Source of the DNA: Chitinophaga arvensicola
GTDB taxonomy: Bacteria; Bacteroidota; Bacteroidia; Chitinophagales; Chitinophagaceae
Reading direction: 5' to 3'
DNA length: 64,000 bases
Assembly: GCF_900110835.1 (NCBI RefSeq)
Contig: NZ_FOJG01000001.1
Location: forward strand, 4,123,499-4,187,498
Below the pieces are notes generated by a model. It saw only the letters and a list, made by a program, of their open reading frames with translations. It searched no databases and was not told where the DNA came from. Below, piece by piece: positions 9,443 to 16,716 of this stretch. Made by a program: the position numbers and the translations under genes. Position 1 is the first letter of the stretch; each line of letters opens with the position of its first letter.

Positions 9443-9484
9443 GATCAATAAGTGATTGGCGTTACGCATTGATCTTTTCTTTTT
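9443..9484 (+). terminator. hairpin with U-run in plus orientation (first of two)
   Basis: GATCAAT (9443-9449) pairs with ATTGATC (9468-9474), followed by a T-rich run to 9484. Read on the plus strand it resembles an intrinsic terminator, although the flanking genes (FecR and SusC) are on the minus strand. Confidence 0.4.
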
Positions 9485-9490
9485 AAGCGG

Positions 9491-9519
9491 CCGGCGGGAT
9501 TTATTCCTGCCGGTTTTTT
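9491..9519 (+). terminator. GC-rich hairpin with T6 run in plus orientation (second of two)
   Basis: CCGGCGGGA (9491-9499) pairs with TCCTGCCGG (9505-9513) with one G-U pair, followed by TTTTTT. It would stop plus-strand (antisense) transcription before it enters the fecR gene; on the minus strand it lacks a U-run and could only act as a structured spacer between fecR and susC. Confidence 0.5.
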
Positions 9520-9553
9520 AATGACCTTATGTGATGGGCATAGGCAATATGTT

Positions 9554-10528
9554 TTAGATGGGTTGTTTACGAAAAGTAATATGTTCACCTGCTGTGGTAT
9601 AGTAGAGTTTATTGGCCAGGCAAAGTACTTCCAGTACTTCCTGCAGGGAATCAGTAGCCTCAATCCCTGCGGTAATACGATAGGCGCTCAGGGAAGGGCT
9701 GGCAAAAGAGATCTTTTTATGGTATCTGTTCTCCAGCGTGATGGCGATGATATCGAGTCTTTCATTGTTAAAGAGCAATTTGCCGGAGGTCCATCCATTC
9801 ACTGCTTTTGCATCTACATTTGTTTTACTGACGGCAGGAGACGCGGTGTTGATGGTCAGCTGTTCATTGGGTAGCACCACTACCTCTGCTGCAGTCTGTT
9901 GTGCGTCAGCCTGCACGGCCACTTTCCCCTGTTGTACGGTCACTTGCAGGAAAGCCAGTTGCGGGTAATTACGTACATTAAAGATGGTGCCCAGTACGCG
10001 GGTGCTGACCTGACCAGATTTGATGATAAAAGGACGTGCAGGATCCTGTTTTACATCCAGGCATATTTCCCCAGATAACAATTCTATCTTCCTGTCGGTG
10101 CCGGTGAAATGGGCCGGATATCGCAAACCGCTGCCCGCATTGAGCCATACCTGGCTGCCGTCGTCGAGTGTGAAATGCAAGGGAACTCCTTTTGACGCAA
10201 ATACTTCCTGCCAGTTTTCTTTGGCCGGACGGGGCAACCATATCAGCATCCCGGTACCTATGATGAGCAGCAGGGACGCAGCTATTTTTAACAAGGTAGT
10301 GCGTTGCATGGGCACCCGTTTAGGCTGCGGTGTAGTCTGTTGTTGTACCTGTTGCCAGATGCTGCTTTCGAGTTGCTCAAAAGGAAGTCCGGAAACATCA
10401 GCTTTACTGTTATCGCCAGCCTGCTGATACCATTGTTCTATTAATAGTTGTTCTTCCGGGGTACATTTCCCGGCAATATATTTTTTCAATAACTTTTTGA
10501 TGTCCTGCATGGGCATATTAAAAGGCAT
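9554..10528 (-). CDS. FecR-family anti-sigma factor
   Basis: A 324-residue single-pass inner-membrane protein. The N-terminal cytoplasmic helices (MQDIKKLLKKYIAGKCTPEE, an HTH-like 'C/TPEE' region) would hold the sigma factor. One membrane helix follows (LLKIAASLLLIIGTGMLIWL, about residues 75-95). Then comes the periplasmic FecR domain ('VPLHFTLDDGSQVWLNAGSG', 'ISF/VLGTIFNVRNY' strand) and a C-terminal DUF4974-type domain ('LLFNNERLDIIAITLENRYH') with an STN-like fold. It relays the signal from the STN-bearing SusC to the sigma factor. An alternative start at the ATG four codons in is possible. Spacing to the sigma gene is 80 bases. Confidence 0.9.
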   Translation of the reverse strand: MPFNMPMQDIKKLLKKYIAGKCTPEEQLLIEQWYQQAGDNSKADVSGLPFEQLESSIWQQVQQQTTPQPKRVPMQRTTLLKIAASLLLIIGTGMLIWLPRPAKENWQEVFASKGVPLHFTLDDGSQVWLNAGSGLRYPAHFTGTDRKIELLSGEICLDVKQDPARPFIIKSGQVSTRVLGTIFNVRNYPQLAFLQVTVQQGKVAVQADAQQTAAEVVVLPNEQLTINTASPAVSKTNVDAKAVNGWTSGKLLFNNERLDIIAITLENRYHKKISFASPSLSAYRITAGIEATDSLQEVLEVLCLANKLYYTTAGEHITFRKQPI

Positions 10529-10608
10529 GTACCTTTCATTAAAGACAGTTGAAATTAAAAAGGGGGGTAGATGCCGGCAGAATATTTTTTATAGGAACTG
10601 CGATTTAC

Positions 10609-11190
10609 CTAGCAGAAAAAGGAAAAGTGCGCCATTTTATGACGGAGGGTGCGGATGGCATTGCTGATCTGCTTCTTCACGGTTTCCTGCGACAGCTGCA
10701 ATTGATGGGCTATTTCTCTGTGAGTAAGCGCTGTTTTCCGGCTCAGCTCAAATACTTCCCGCATTTTAGCGGGGAGCGCGCGTATTTCACGCTCCATACG
10801 GGCGGTCATTTCTTTTTCGGTGATGTATTGGAGAGAGTTGTTGTCAGTGCCTGAAATGAAATGTTTCAAAGAAGACAGGTGTGTCTGGTAAGTACGTTTG
10901 GATGCGAGCATATTCAGTACCCTGTTTCGCGTAGCTACATACAGATAAGCGGCCAGAGAGCCGGACAGCTCTATGCTGGCGGCTTTGGTCCACAGGGCGG
11001 TAAATACTTCCTGTACAATATCCTGGGCATCTTCTTCCTGTACTAATATGCGGTATGCCTGGAGGTAAAGTACGCCCCAGAATCTTTTGTACAATTCTTC
11101 AAACGCAAGGGTATTGCCCTGCTGGAATTGTTCCAATAGCGCTTCATCATTGAGTTCATCTAGCTGGCTGGTATAAGTGAATTGGTGCAT
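10609..11190 (-). CDS. ECF sigma factor (FecI-like)
   Basis: A 193-residue RNA polymerase sigma-70 family protein of the extracytoplasmic-function class. Region 2 is seen in 'LAFEELYKRFWGVLYLQAYR' and 'EEDAQDIVQEVFTALWTK', and region 4 in 'REVFELSRKTALTHREIAHQ' followed by the recognition helix 'LQLSQETVKKQISNAIRTLR'. The ATG at 11190 is preferred over an in-frame start at 11256 because a -7 promoter element lies between them, at 11232-11239. It heads the minus-strand locus sigma-FecR-SusC-SusD-GDPD and should direct transcription of the transporter genes when released by FecR. Confidence 0.92.
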   Translation of the reverse strand: MHQFTYTSQLDELNDEALLEQFQQGNTLAFEELYKRFWGVLYLQAYRILVQEEDAQDIVQEVFTALWTKAASIELSGSLAAYLYVATRNRVLNMLASKRTYQTHLSSLKHFISGTDNNSLQYITEKEMTARMEREIRALPAKMREVFELSRKTALTHREIAHQLQLSQETVKKQISNAIRTLRHKMAHFSFFC

Positions 11191-11231
11191 ACTGGCCTTT
11201 TTAAGGCAGACTGGTTGTCTGACATCCCTCT

Positions 11232-11239
11232 CAAAAGTA
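11232..11239 (-). promoter_or_regulatory. -7 promoter element for the ECF sigma gene
   Basis: Read on the minus strand this is TACTTTTG, a full match to TAnnTTTG, 42 bases upstream of the sigma factor start at 11190. No clear -33 TTG is seen at the expected distance. Its position excludes the upstream in-frame start at 11256. Confidence 0.45.
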
Positions 11240-11409
11240 ATACGACCTGCAGACATTGCATATTAAATAATTGTAAGCAACTGCGCTGCAGATATAACAT
11301 GGAACGATATAAGTATAGCTAATTTCTGTGTCATATCAAATATAATCATTGTAGCTTGAAAAGAAAAAATGAATCAGAGACGATGAATGCGCCTTGGACA
11401 TCTCCGGCA

Positions 11410-11463
11410 TTGATCATATTACAAAGGGCAGATGAACTCATCTGCCCTTTGTAATATGATCAA
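11410..11463. repeat. perfect 26-base inverted repeat with 2-base loop
   Basis: The left arm 11410-11435 and right arm 11438-11463 are exact reverse complements, separated only by AC. It begins 10 bases after the stop of the amine oxidase gene (minus strand) and lies upstream of the sigma factor promoter. It could be the amine oxidase terminator, but the usual U-run is absent on both sides and the stem is much longer than the other terminators in this window. Confidence 0.85.
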
Positions 11464-11473
11464 TAGATGGTTA

Positions 11474-12544
11474 TCAGGCGAAACCTGCATAGTGCAATGC
11501 TTCGACGGTTCTTTTCGCAGCAGATACAGCTCCTTCCATATAGCCGCCGCAAACCGCAGATGTTTCAGTGCCACAGAAGAATAACCTGTTATTCATATAA
11601 GGCTGATGGAAAACCGGATGCCCGTTGTACTGGTGCGGGCGTTGAATGAAAGCCGTTCCGGAAAGAAGATATTCATCATTCCATACTTTATCGTAGTATC
11701 CCACGGCCTGCATTATTTCGTCGCCAAACAGTTCCTGCAATTGCCGCAATACAAATTCCTGCCGCACTTCCTGTGAATAATGGGCGGCTCCGGGATTTAA
11801 AAAACCGGTCAACGCATATTTATCACCGTCATAACTGGAGTGATCATACATTTCCGTTACCATGCCGGCATGACTGTATAACATCCCCGACATCTTCTTC
11901 GATCTCCAGAAAGGCGCAGTAAATTCAATGGTGAATTTAACCGCACCGGCCATCCAGGTTTGTACGGCGGGCAACACATCCGTTACGGCTGCCGGTAGTT
12001 GTGGATGAAAGGTAATTCCGGCTACCAGCAATTGCGGAGGAATACAGGTGACTACGGCATCGGCTGTAATAGAGCGGTCAGCACCCATGCTAACCACAAG
12101 ACCATCCGGTGCGGCGTGAATGGCCGTAACCCTTGAATTCAGAGAAACGGCATGCTCACCGATACGGGCCAGCAAAGCATCAATGAGTACTTTTGTACCG
12201 CCCGCCAGCCGGTAGGAAGGCGCGTCAGATGCAGGAATATAAAACTGTTGCGGCGGCTCAAAAGATTTAGTTTGAAAAAGGGAGATGCCTTCCGCAAATT
12301 GCGGAAACCTGGTAAGTCCCAATTCTTCCGTGAGTGCTATCAGGTGCGGGGGCTGATCCGAAAACCAGGTGGCGCCCAGTTCCATCGGAGTACCCCGTTG
12401 TCCCGTTTGGGTCTGAATACGTCCTCCTATACGCGGAGAGGCTTCCAGTATATTGACTTTTGTTCCTGCCTTATGCAACAGGTAGGCCAGTGTAAGCCCG
12501 CTTAACCCTGCGCCGATAATGGTGATCCGGTTTGTTTTTCCCAT
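11474..12544 (-). CDS. flavin-containing amine oxidase
   Basis: A 356-residue FAD enzyme of the monoamine oxidase family. The N-terminal Rossmann motif 'ITIIGAGLSGLTLAYLLHKA' is followed by the family signature 'ASPRIGGRIQTQ' and 'MELGATWF'; the C-terminal FAD-binding stretch is 'LFFCGTETSAVCGGYMEGAV'. I start at the ATG at 12544 (MGKTNRITIIG), since the in-frame extension to 12688 is unlike the family N-terminus. No signal peptide is seen, so it is cytosolic. It oxidises an amine or related substrate; which one is unknown. The gene is divergent from the AraC regulator at 12796 across a 251-base spacer in which I see no clear promoter. Confidence 0.85.
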   Translation of the reverse strand: MGKTNRITIIGAGLSGLTLAYLLHKAGTKVNILEASPRIGGRIQTQTGQRGTPMELGATWFSDQPPHLIALTEELGLTRFPQFAEGISLFQTKSFEPPQQFYIPASDAPSYRLAGGTKVLIDALLARIGEHAVSLNSRVTAIHAAPDGLVVSMGADRSITADAVVTCIPPQLLVAGITFHPQLPAAVTDVLPAVQTWMAGAVKFTIEFTAPFWRSKKMSGMLYSHAGMVTEMYDHSSYDGDKYALTGFLNPGAAHYSQEVRQEFVLRQLQELFGDEIMQAVGYYDKVWNDEYLLSGTAFIQRPHQYNGHPVFHQPYMNNRLFFCGTETSAVCGGYMEGAVSAAKRTVEALHYAGFA

Positions 12545-12795
12545 ATTGCAAAATTGTGGGTATTGAAACGCAAGTCTACTGTACTTTTGGGAGAATTCAT
12601 GGTAAATTCCGGCAAATCGCCCCTGGCTGTTGGCGCATAATGCCCGGGCCATGCAGGCCCAAAGGTGGTCTGCTTCTTTCAAATGCAAGTCACCGGCATT
12701 GCTACTTTAACCAACATCCGGTAACTTCGTTATGATTTGCATTCAGTAAAGTTGCAGCTATCTATCGGTGTGTTCATTCAAAAAATCCGGCCGTC

Positions 12796-13695
12796 ATGAG
12801 TAAAGAGAAAGCAAATGTTATCAACGAGTATCATCTGCACAAAGAAAAGCCGCAGCAGTTGCAGTTTGCCATTCATGATCTTGGCAGCTACCTGCGGAAA
12901 AACCAGGCTGATACCACTAAGCCACATATCCACAGCTATTACCAGATCATCTGGTTTCAGTCGGGTAAGGGCACGCATTTCGTAGATTTTAAAGCGTATG
13001 ATGTATTGGAGAATGCGATCTTTTTTATCGCTCCCAACCAGGTGCATTATTTTGATCAGCATACAGATTATGAAGGGGTACTGATACATTTTAATGAATC
13101 TTTTTTGGTGCAGAAAGATACAGAGATAGACTTTTTTTTAAAATGCAGTTTGTTTAATAATCCCTATCAGACGCCATCCTGTTGCATCGGTAAAGGTATT
13201 GAACCGATACTGGGAGAGTACATTCAACAGATCAATGCGGAACTGGCAGAGGATACAGCATTTGGAAAAGAAGAATTGCTCAGAACCTACCTGAAATCTT
13301 TTCTGATACAGGTACAGCGACGTAAAAATGAATATGATAAAATCCAGGGGAAGGCCCCGTTTTTGGTGGACGAAAAACGTTTGCAGCTCATACATTTTGT
13401 AAATCTTATCAGTGAAAATTATAAAAAAGGACTCACGGTGGCGGAATATGCAGCTATCATGCATGTTTCCCCGCGTACCCTGACAGATCTTACGCATCAG
13501 CAATTGAATAAAACCCCGTTGCAGATGATACAGGAGCGTATCATCCTGGAGGCGAAACGCTTTTTGTTGCACTCCAGCCTGAATGTAAACCAGGTGGGCT
13601 ACCGTCTTGGATTTGACGATCCTTCTTATTTTGTAAAGTATTTCAAGAAGCACGCAGGTATTTCTCCATCCGGGTTCCGTAAAACGGTACAGTAA
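12796..13695 (+). CDS. AraC-family transcriptional regulator
   Basis: A 299-residue regulator. The N-terminal cupin-like half contains the conserved 'KPHIHSYYQIIWFQSGKGTH' (metal- or ligand-type His cluster of AraC cupins) and 'NAIFFIAPNQVHYFD'. The C-terminal half carries the two helix-turn-helix motifs: 'VAEYAAIMHVSPRTLTDLTH' and 'VNQVGYRLGFDDPSYFVKYF', ending 'AGISPSGFRKT'. It lies between the divergent amine oxidase and a downstream short-chain dehydrogenase; either could be controlled by it. The start at 12796 fits the cupin fold with no long extension. Confidence 0.88.
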   Translation: MSKEKANVINEYHLHKEKPQQLQFAIHDLGSYLRKNQADTTKPHIHSYYQIIWFQSGKGTHFVDFKAYDVLENAIFFIAPNQVHYFDQHTDYEGVLIHFNESFLVQKDTEIDFFLKCSLFNNPYQTPSCCIGKGIEPILGEYIQQINAELAEDTAFGKEELLRTYLKSFLIQVQRRKNEYDKIQGKAPFLVDEKRLQLIHFVNLISENYKKGLTVAEYAAIMHVSPRTLTDLTHQQLNKTPLQMIQERIILEAKRFLLHSSLNVNQVGYRLGFDDPSYFVKYFKKHAGISPSGFRKTVQ

Positions 13696-13890
13696 TCAAC
13701 TACCTCGTCTATAGCGGAATGGTTTATCACCTATGTCCCATAAAAAGCACCCTGGCATTCCCATCTCTCCGAAAATTACCATTCATTTTCACTTTTGTCC
13801 CTTTCCTGGGGGAATAGTGTGAGCGAATTTTGCATTGTAAACTTTTCGCCGGAATATCATTCCGGTAGAAATAACTTTAAAATAGCAAAA

Positions 13891-14643
13891 ATGAAACAAG
13901 CATTAATCGTGGGCGGCACTACCGGTATTGGCCGGGCAACAGCAGAACTGTTACTGAAACAGGATGTGGAAGTGGCCATCGTGGCGCGGGACAAAGAAAA
14001 TATCATAGCGGCTGAAAAAGCGCTTTCCAGGATCGGTAAGGTGAAATTTTACCAGGTAGACCTGGCGAATATGACAGCAGTAATGGCTTTCGCAGCCGGT
14101 ATCACGACGGAACTACCTGAACTGGCTTACCTGGTAAATGCCGCCGGTTATTTTAAACCGAAAACATTCCTGGAGCATACGGAAGCAGACTATGATACCT
14201 ATCATGCCTTTAATAAATCCTTTTTCTTTATTACCCAGGCAGCAACCCATGTTATGAAAGGCAATGGGGGAGGAGCTATTGTAAACGTAGGTTCTATGTG
14301 GGCAAAGCAGGCTATCAAAGCAACGCCTTCTGCTGCCTATTCTATGGCTAAAGCAGGACTGCATAGTTTTACACAACACCTGGCCATGGAACTGGCCGAT
14401 TACAACATCCGCGTCAATGCAGTGTCTCCTGCGGTAGTGGTAACGCCCATCTATCAATCGTTTATTGAAAAGGATGCGATCAAACAGACCCTTGAAGGTT
14501 TTAACGGCTTTCACCCGATTGGCCGCGTAGGGCAGGCCGAAGATGTGGCGCAGACGATCGTCTTTTTGCTGTCGGACCATACCAGCTGGGTAACCGGCGC
14601 CATATGGGATGTGGATGGTGGCGTAATGGCCGGCCGGAATTAA
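13891..14643 (+). CDS. short-chain dehydrogenase/reductase
   Basis: A 250-residue SDR-family oxidoreductase. The NAD(P)-binding glycine motif is 'VGGTTGIGRAT' (residues 7-17), 'VNAAG' is the NAG-type structural motif, and the catalytic set is S135, Y150 and K154 ('GSMWAK' and 'AAYSMAKAG'). The C-terminal 'TSWVTGAIWDVDGGVMAG' is the usual SDR ending. R33 in 'IVARDKEN' favours NADPH. The start at 13891 (MKQALIVGG) is chosen over 13795 because the glycine motif normally begins within 10 residues of the start. The substrate is unknown. It is followed after 24 bases by a thioredoxin-fold gene, though that gene also has its own promoter-like element. Confidence 0.9.
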   Translation: MKQALIVGGTTGIGRATAELLLKQDVEVAIVARDKENIIAAEKALSRIGKVKFYQVDLANMTAVMAFAAGITTELPELAYLVNAAGYFKPKTFLEHTEADYDTYHAFNKSFFFITQAATHVMKGNGGGAIVNVGSMWAKQAIKATPSAAYSMAKAGLHSFTQHLAMELADYNIRVNAVSPAVVVTPIYQSFIEKDAIKQTLEGFNGFHPIGRVGQAEDVAQTIVFLLSDHTSWVTGAIWDVDGGVMAGRN

Positions 14644-14651
14644 TAAATGCC

Positions 14652-14659
14652 TATTTTTG
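14652..14659 (+). promoter_or_regulatory. -7 promoter element for the thioredoxin-fold gene
   Basis: TATTTTTG matches TAnnTTTG and ends only 8 bases before the ATG at 14668, so a transcript from it would be nearly leaderless. No convincing -33 partner is seen. The element overlaps the in-frame upstream ATG at 14647 and argues against that start. Confidence 0.35.
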
Positions 14660-14667
14660 TGGTGCAT

Positions 14668-15222
14668 ATGAACTACGAAGCGTATAAGCAGCTATTTGAC
14701 GAAATACTGGATAACCCGAATCCCGGGTATCCGTATAACAACGAGCAGTATTTCAATTATACCAGGTTGAATAAGTCCCGCATGCGCCGCTGGGATAAAC
14801 AGCTGGTGCTGGACGAAAAGCTGGTAAACAGGATAAAGGAAATATCTGAGCGGCAGCATTGGATAATAATTACGGAGCCCTGGTGTGGAGATGCCGCACA
14901 TATCATTCCCTTTCTGATACGGATGACGGAACAAAATGACGGGATCAGCTATGATATCCAGCTGCGGGATACGCCTCCGTTGCTGATTGAAAGCTACCTG
15001 ACGGCTGGCACCAAAAGTATTCCCAAACTTATTGTGAGGGACATGGCCGGCAATGACCTCTTTGTATGGGGGCCCAGGCCTGTTGGTGCGCAAACGCTGC
15101 GGGAGCAGCTGAAAGCAGATCAGGCAGATGCGGAAGCCAGCAAGGTAGCACTTCAAAACTGGTATAATGAGGACCGGGGCAAATCATTGCAGGAAGAATT
15201 GGTGAGACGGTTTCTCCGGTAG
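14668..15222 (+). CDS. thioredoxin-family protein with a single active-site cysteine
   Basis: A 184-residue cytosolic thioredoxin-fold protein of the Thioredoxin_9 type. After about 60 helical residues the fold begins at 'HWIIITEPWCGDAAH'. The active-site loop is W-C73-G-D75-A76, so the second cysteine of CxxC is absent, which I believe is normal in this subfamily. The cis-proline loop 'TKSIPKLIV' (P119) is present. A single Cys suits a monothiol or peroxidase-assisting role over disulfide exchange. It follows the SDR gene closely and ends before a bidirectional terminator. The start at 14668 (MNYEAYK) is preferred. Confidence 0.8.
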   Translation: MNYEAYKQLFDEILDNPNPGYPYNNEQYFNYTRLNKSRMRRWDKQLVLDEKLVNRIKEISERQHWIIITEPWCGDAAHIIPFLIRMTEQNDGISYDIQLRDTPPLLIESYLTAGTKSIPKLIVRDMAGNDLFVWGPRPVGAQTLREQLKADQADAEASKVALQNWYNEDRGKSLQEELVRRFLR

Positions 15223-15249
15223 AAAGTGATTATTTAACGACGTACACAC

Positions 15250-15296
15250 GCAAGAAAACCCAATGCTCAATCAAGCGCATTGGGTTTCTTGCTTTT
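15250..15296. terminator. bidirectional intrinsic terminator
   Basis: GCAAGAAAACCCAATGC (15250-15266 region) pairs with GCATTGGGTTTCTTGC (15277-15292) with one bulge, followed by TTTT. It separates the convergent thioredoxin-fold gene and the outer-membrane efflux factor gene. Confidence 0.85.
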
Positions 15297-15314
15297 ACTA
15301 AAACCTAGTCCAAA

Positions 15315-16697
15315 CTACATGGCTCCACCTCCCACTGCCCTATAGAGGGCAATAACCGCCTGCCATTGCTGCAATTGATCTCCGATCTGTCCCATCTGCG
15401 CAGAAAGTAAATGCTGCTCAGAAGTAAGTACATCTGTATAATTAGTTGTTTCGCTGTAACGCAACAGGTCTTTTGTAAATTCAACCGACTTCTCCAGGGC
15501 AACGAGCTGTCTTGAACGGCCGCTTTCTTTTTCACGGGCCGATTGCAATGCGTATAAAGCATCGGATACTTCTCTGCCTGCGGTCAGCAAAGATTTGCTG
15601 AAATTGTAAAATGCTTCCTGTTGCTTTGCCTCTGCTGTTTTCAAACGGGCGGTATTTAATCCCCGGTTAAAAACAGGTTGTGTAAGTCCTCCTACCACAT
15701 TGGCAAAAAGCCCTGTACCAGTAAACCATTGAGAGAAGTCAAAACTGCTGAAACCTCCGCTGGCGCTTATACTTAGCGTTGGGTAGAAGGCGGTTCTGGC
15801 GATATTGGTCATTTCGAATGCGGAGCGGAACGTTAGTTCTGCCTCCTGCACATCTGGTCTGAAGCGGAGTAACTGTGCAGGTACTCCTACCGTCAGTGTG
15901 CCGGGTAGCAACTGCGTGGAAAGACTGCTCCGCTCAATGGTCCCGGAAGGCATGCTTAACAACATGCAGAGTAAATTTTCTGTTTCCCTGATCTGTCGTT
16001 TTGTATCAGGAATGGCTACTTCCACGGTATACTGGTTGGCCTCACTTTGTACAATGGCAGCACCATTTACAATAGCAGAGGCTTTCAGATCCCGCATGGC
16101 GGCCACATCTTCTTTCCTGTTTTTCAGTGTGAGTTCCAGCACTTTCAGTTGTGCATCCAGCGCGAGCAGTGAATAGTAGGCCACTGCGATATCGCTGACG
16201 AGTTTACTCCGGATAGCCCGTTTAGCAGCGTCGGTAGCCAGTAAATTGGCCAGAGCAGCGCGTTTCCCGCTTCTTAATTTTCCCCATATATCTGCTTCCC
16301 AGCCGGCGGTGAAACCCAGGTCATATTGCGTGGCACTGTTAATGATGCCGTAGCCTTGTGGAAAAGAAAGCCGGGATTCTTTTACCGACACACTTCCATT
16401 CAAATCGGGGAGGAAGGCCAGTTTGCTTTGCCGGTAACTCGCCTGTGCCGCCATGATCCGCTGTACGGCCATTTTCATATCCAGGTTTTCCTGTAATCCT
16501 TTTGCAATGAGTGCCTGGAGTGTTGTGTCTTTAAAGAAGTCGCTCCAGTTAACGGAAGCGATATTGGCAGTGTCGGTACCGGATTGTTCCCGGTAGAGGG
16601 AGGAGGGACCGGCCTCCGGAGATGTGTACGGCCTTGTTATCTTACAGGAAACAACCGATAACCCTAATACCACCAGTCCTATATATCCATATTTCAT
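15315..16697 (-). CDS. RND efflux outer-membrane factor (NodT/OprM type lipoprotein)
   Basis: A 460-residue lipoprotein with lipobox ending at C18 (VLGLSVVSC) followed by 'KITRPYTSPE', the usual start of NodT-family outer-membrane factors. The two OEP repeats of coiled helices are visible (for example 'ALIAKGLQENLDMKMAVQRI' and 'ALDAQLKVLELTLKNRKEDV', 'RTAFYPTLSISASGGFSSFD'). It forms the trimeric TolC-like channel that completes the tripartite pump with the transporter encoded 19 bases upstream. It is the last gene of the dismutase-efflux operon and ends at a strong terminator. Confidence 0.93.
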   Translation of the reverse strand: MKYGYIGLVVLGLSVVSCKITRPYTSPEAGPSSLYREQSGTDTANIASVNWSDFFKDTTLQALIAKGLQENLDMKMAVQRIMAAQASYRQSKLAFLPDLNGSVSVKESRLSFPQGYGIINSATQYDLGFTAGWEADIWGKLRSGKRAALANLLATDAAKRAIRSKLVSDIAVAYYSLLALDAQLKVLELTLKNRKEDVAAMRDLKASAIVNGAAIVQSEANQYTVEVAIPDTKRQIRETENLLCMLLSMPSGTIERSSLSTQLLPGTLTVGVPAQLLRFRPDVQEAELTFRSAFEMTNIARTAFYPTLSISASGGFSSFDFSQWFTGTGLFANVVGGLTQPVFNRGLNTARLKTAEAKQQEAFYNFSKSLLTAGREVSDALYALQSAREKESGRSRQLVALEKSVEFTKDLLRYSETTNYTDVLTSEQHLLSAQMGQIGDQLQQWQAVIALYRAVGGGAM

Positions 16698-16716
16698 GAT
16701 GCTTTGTATTGAACGT

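Noticed and set aside
12545..12688. N-terminal extension of the amine oxidase
   Set aside because: The Rossmann motif begins at residue 5 from the ATG at 12544; the extension has no family features and occupies the divergent promoter spacer.
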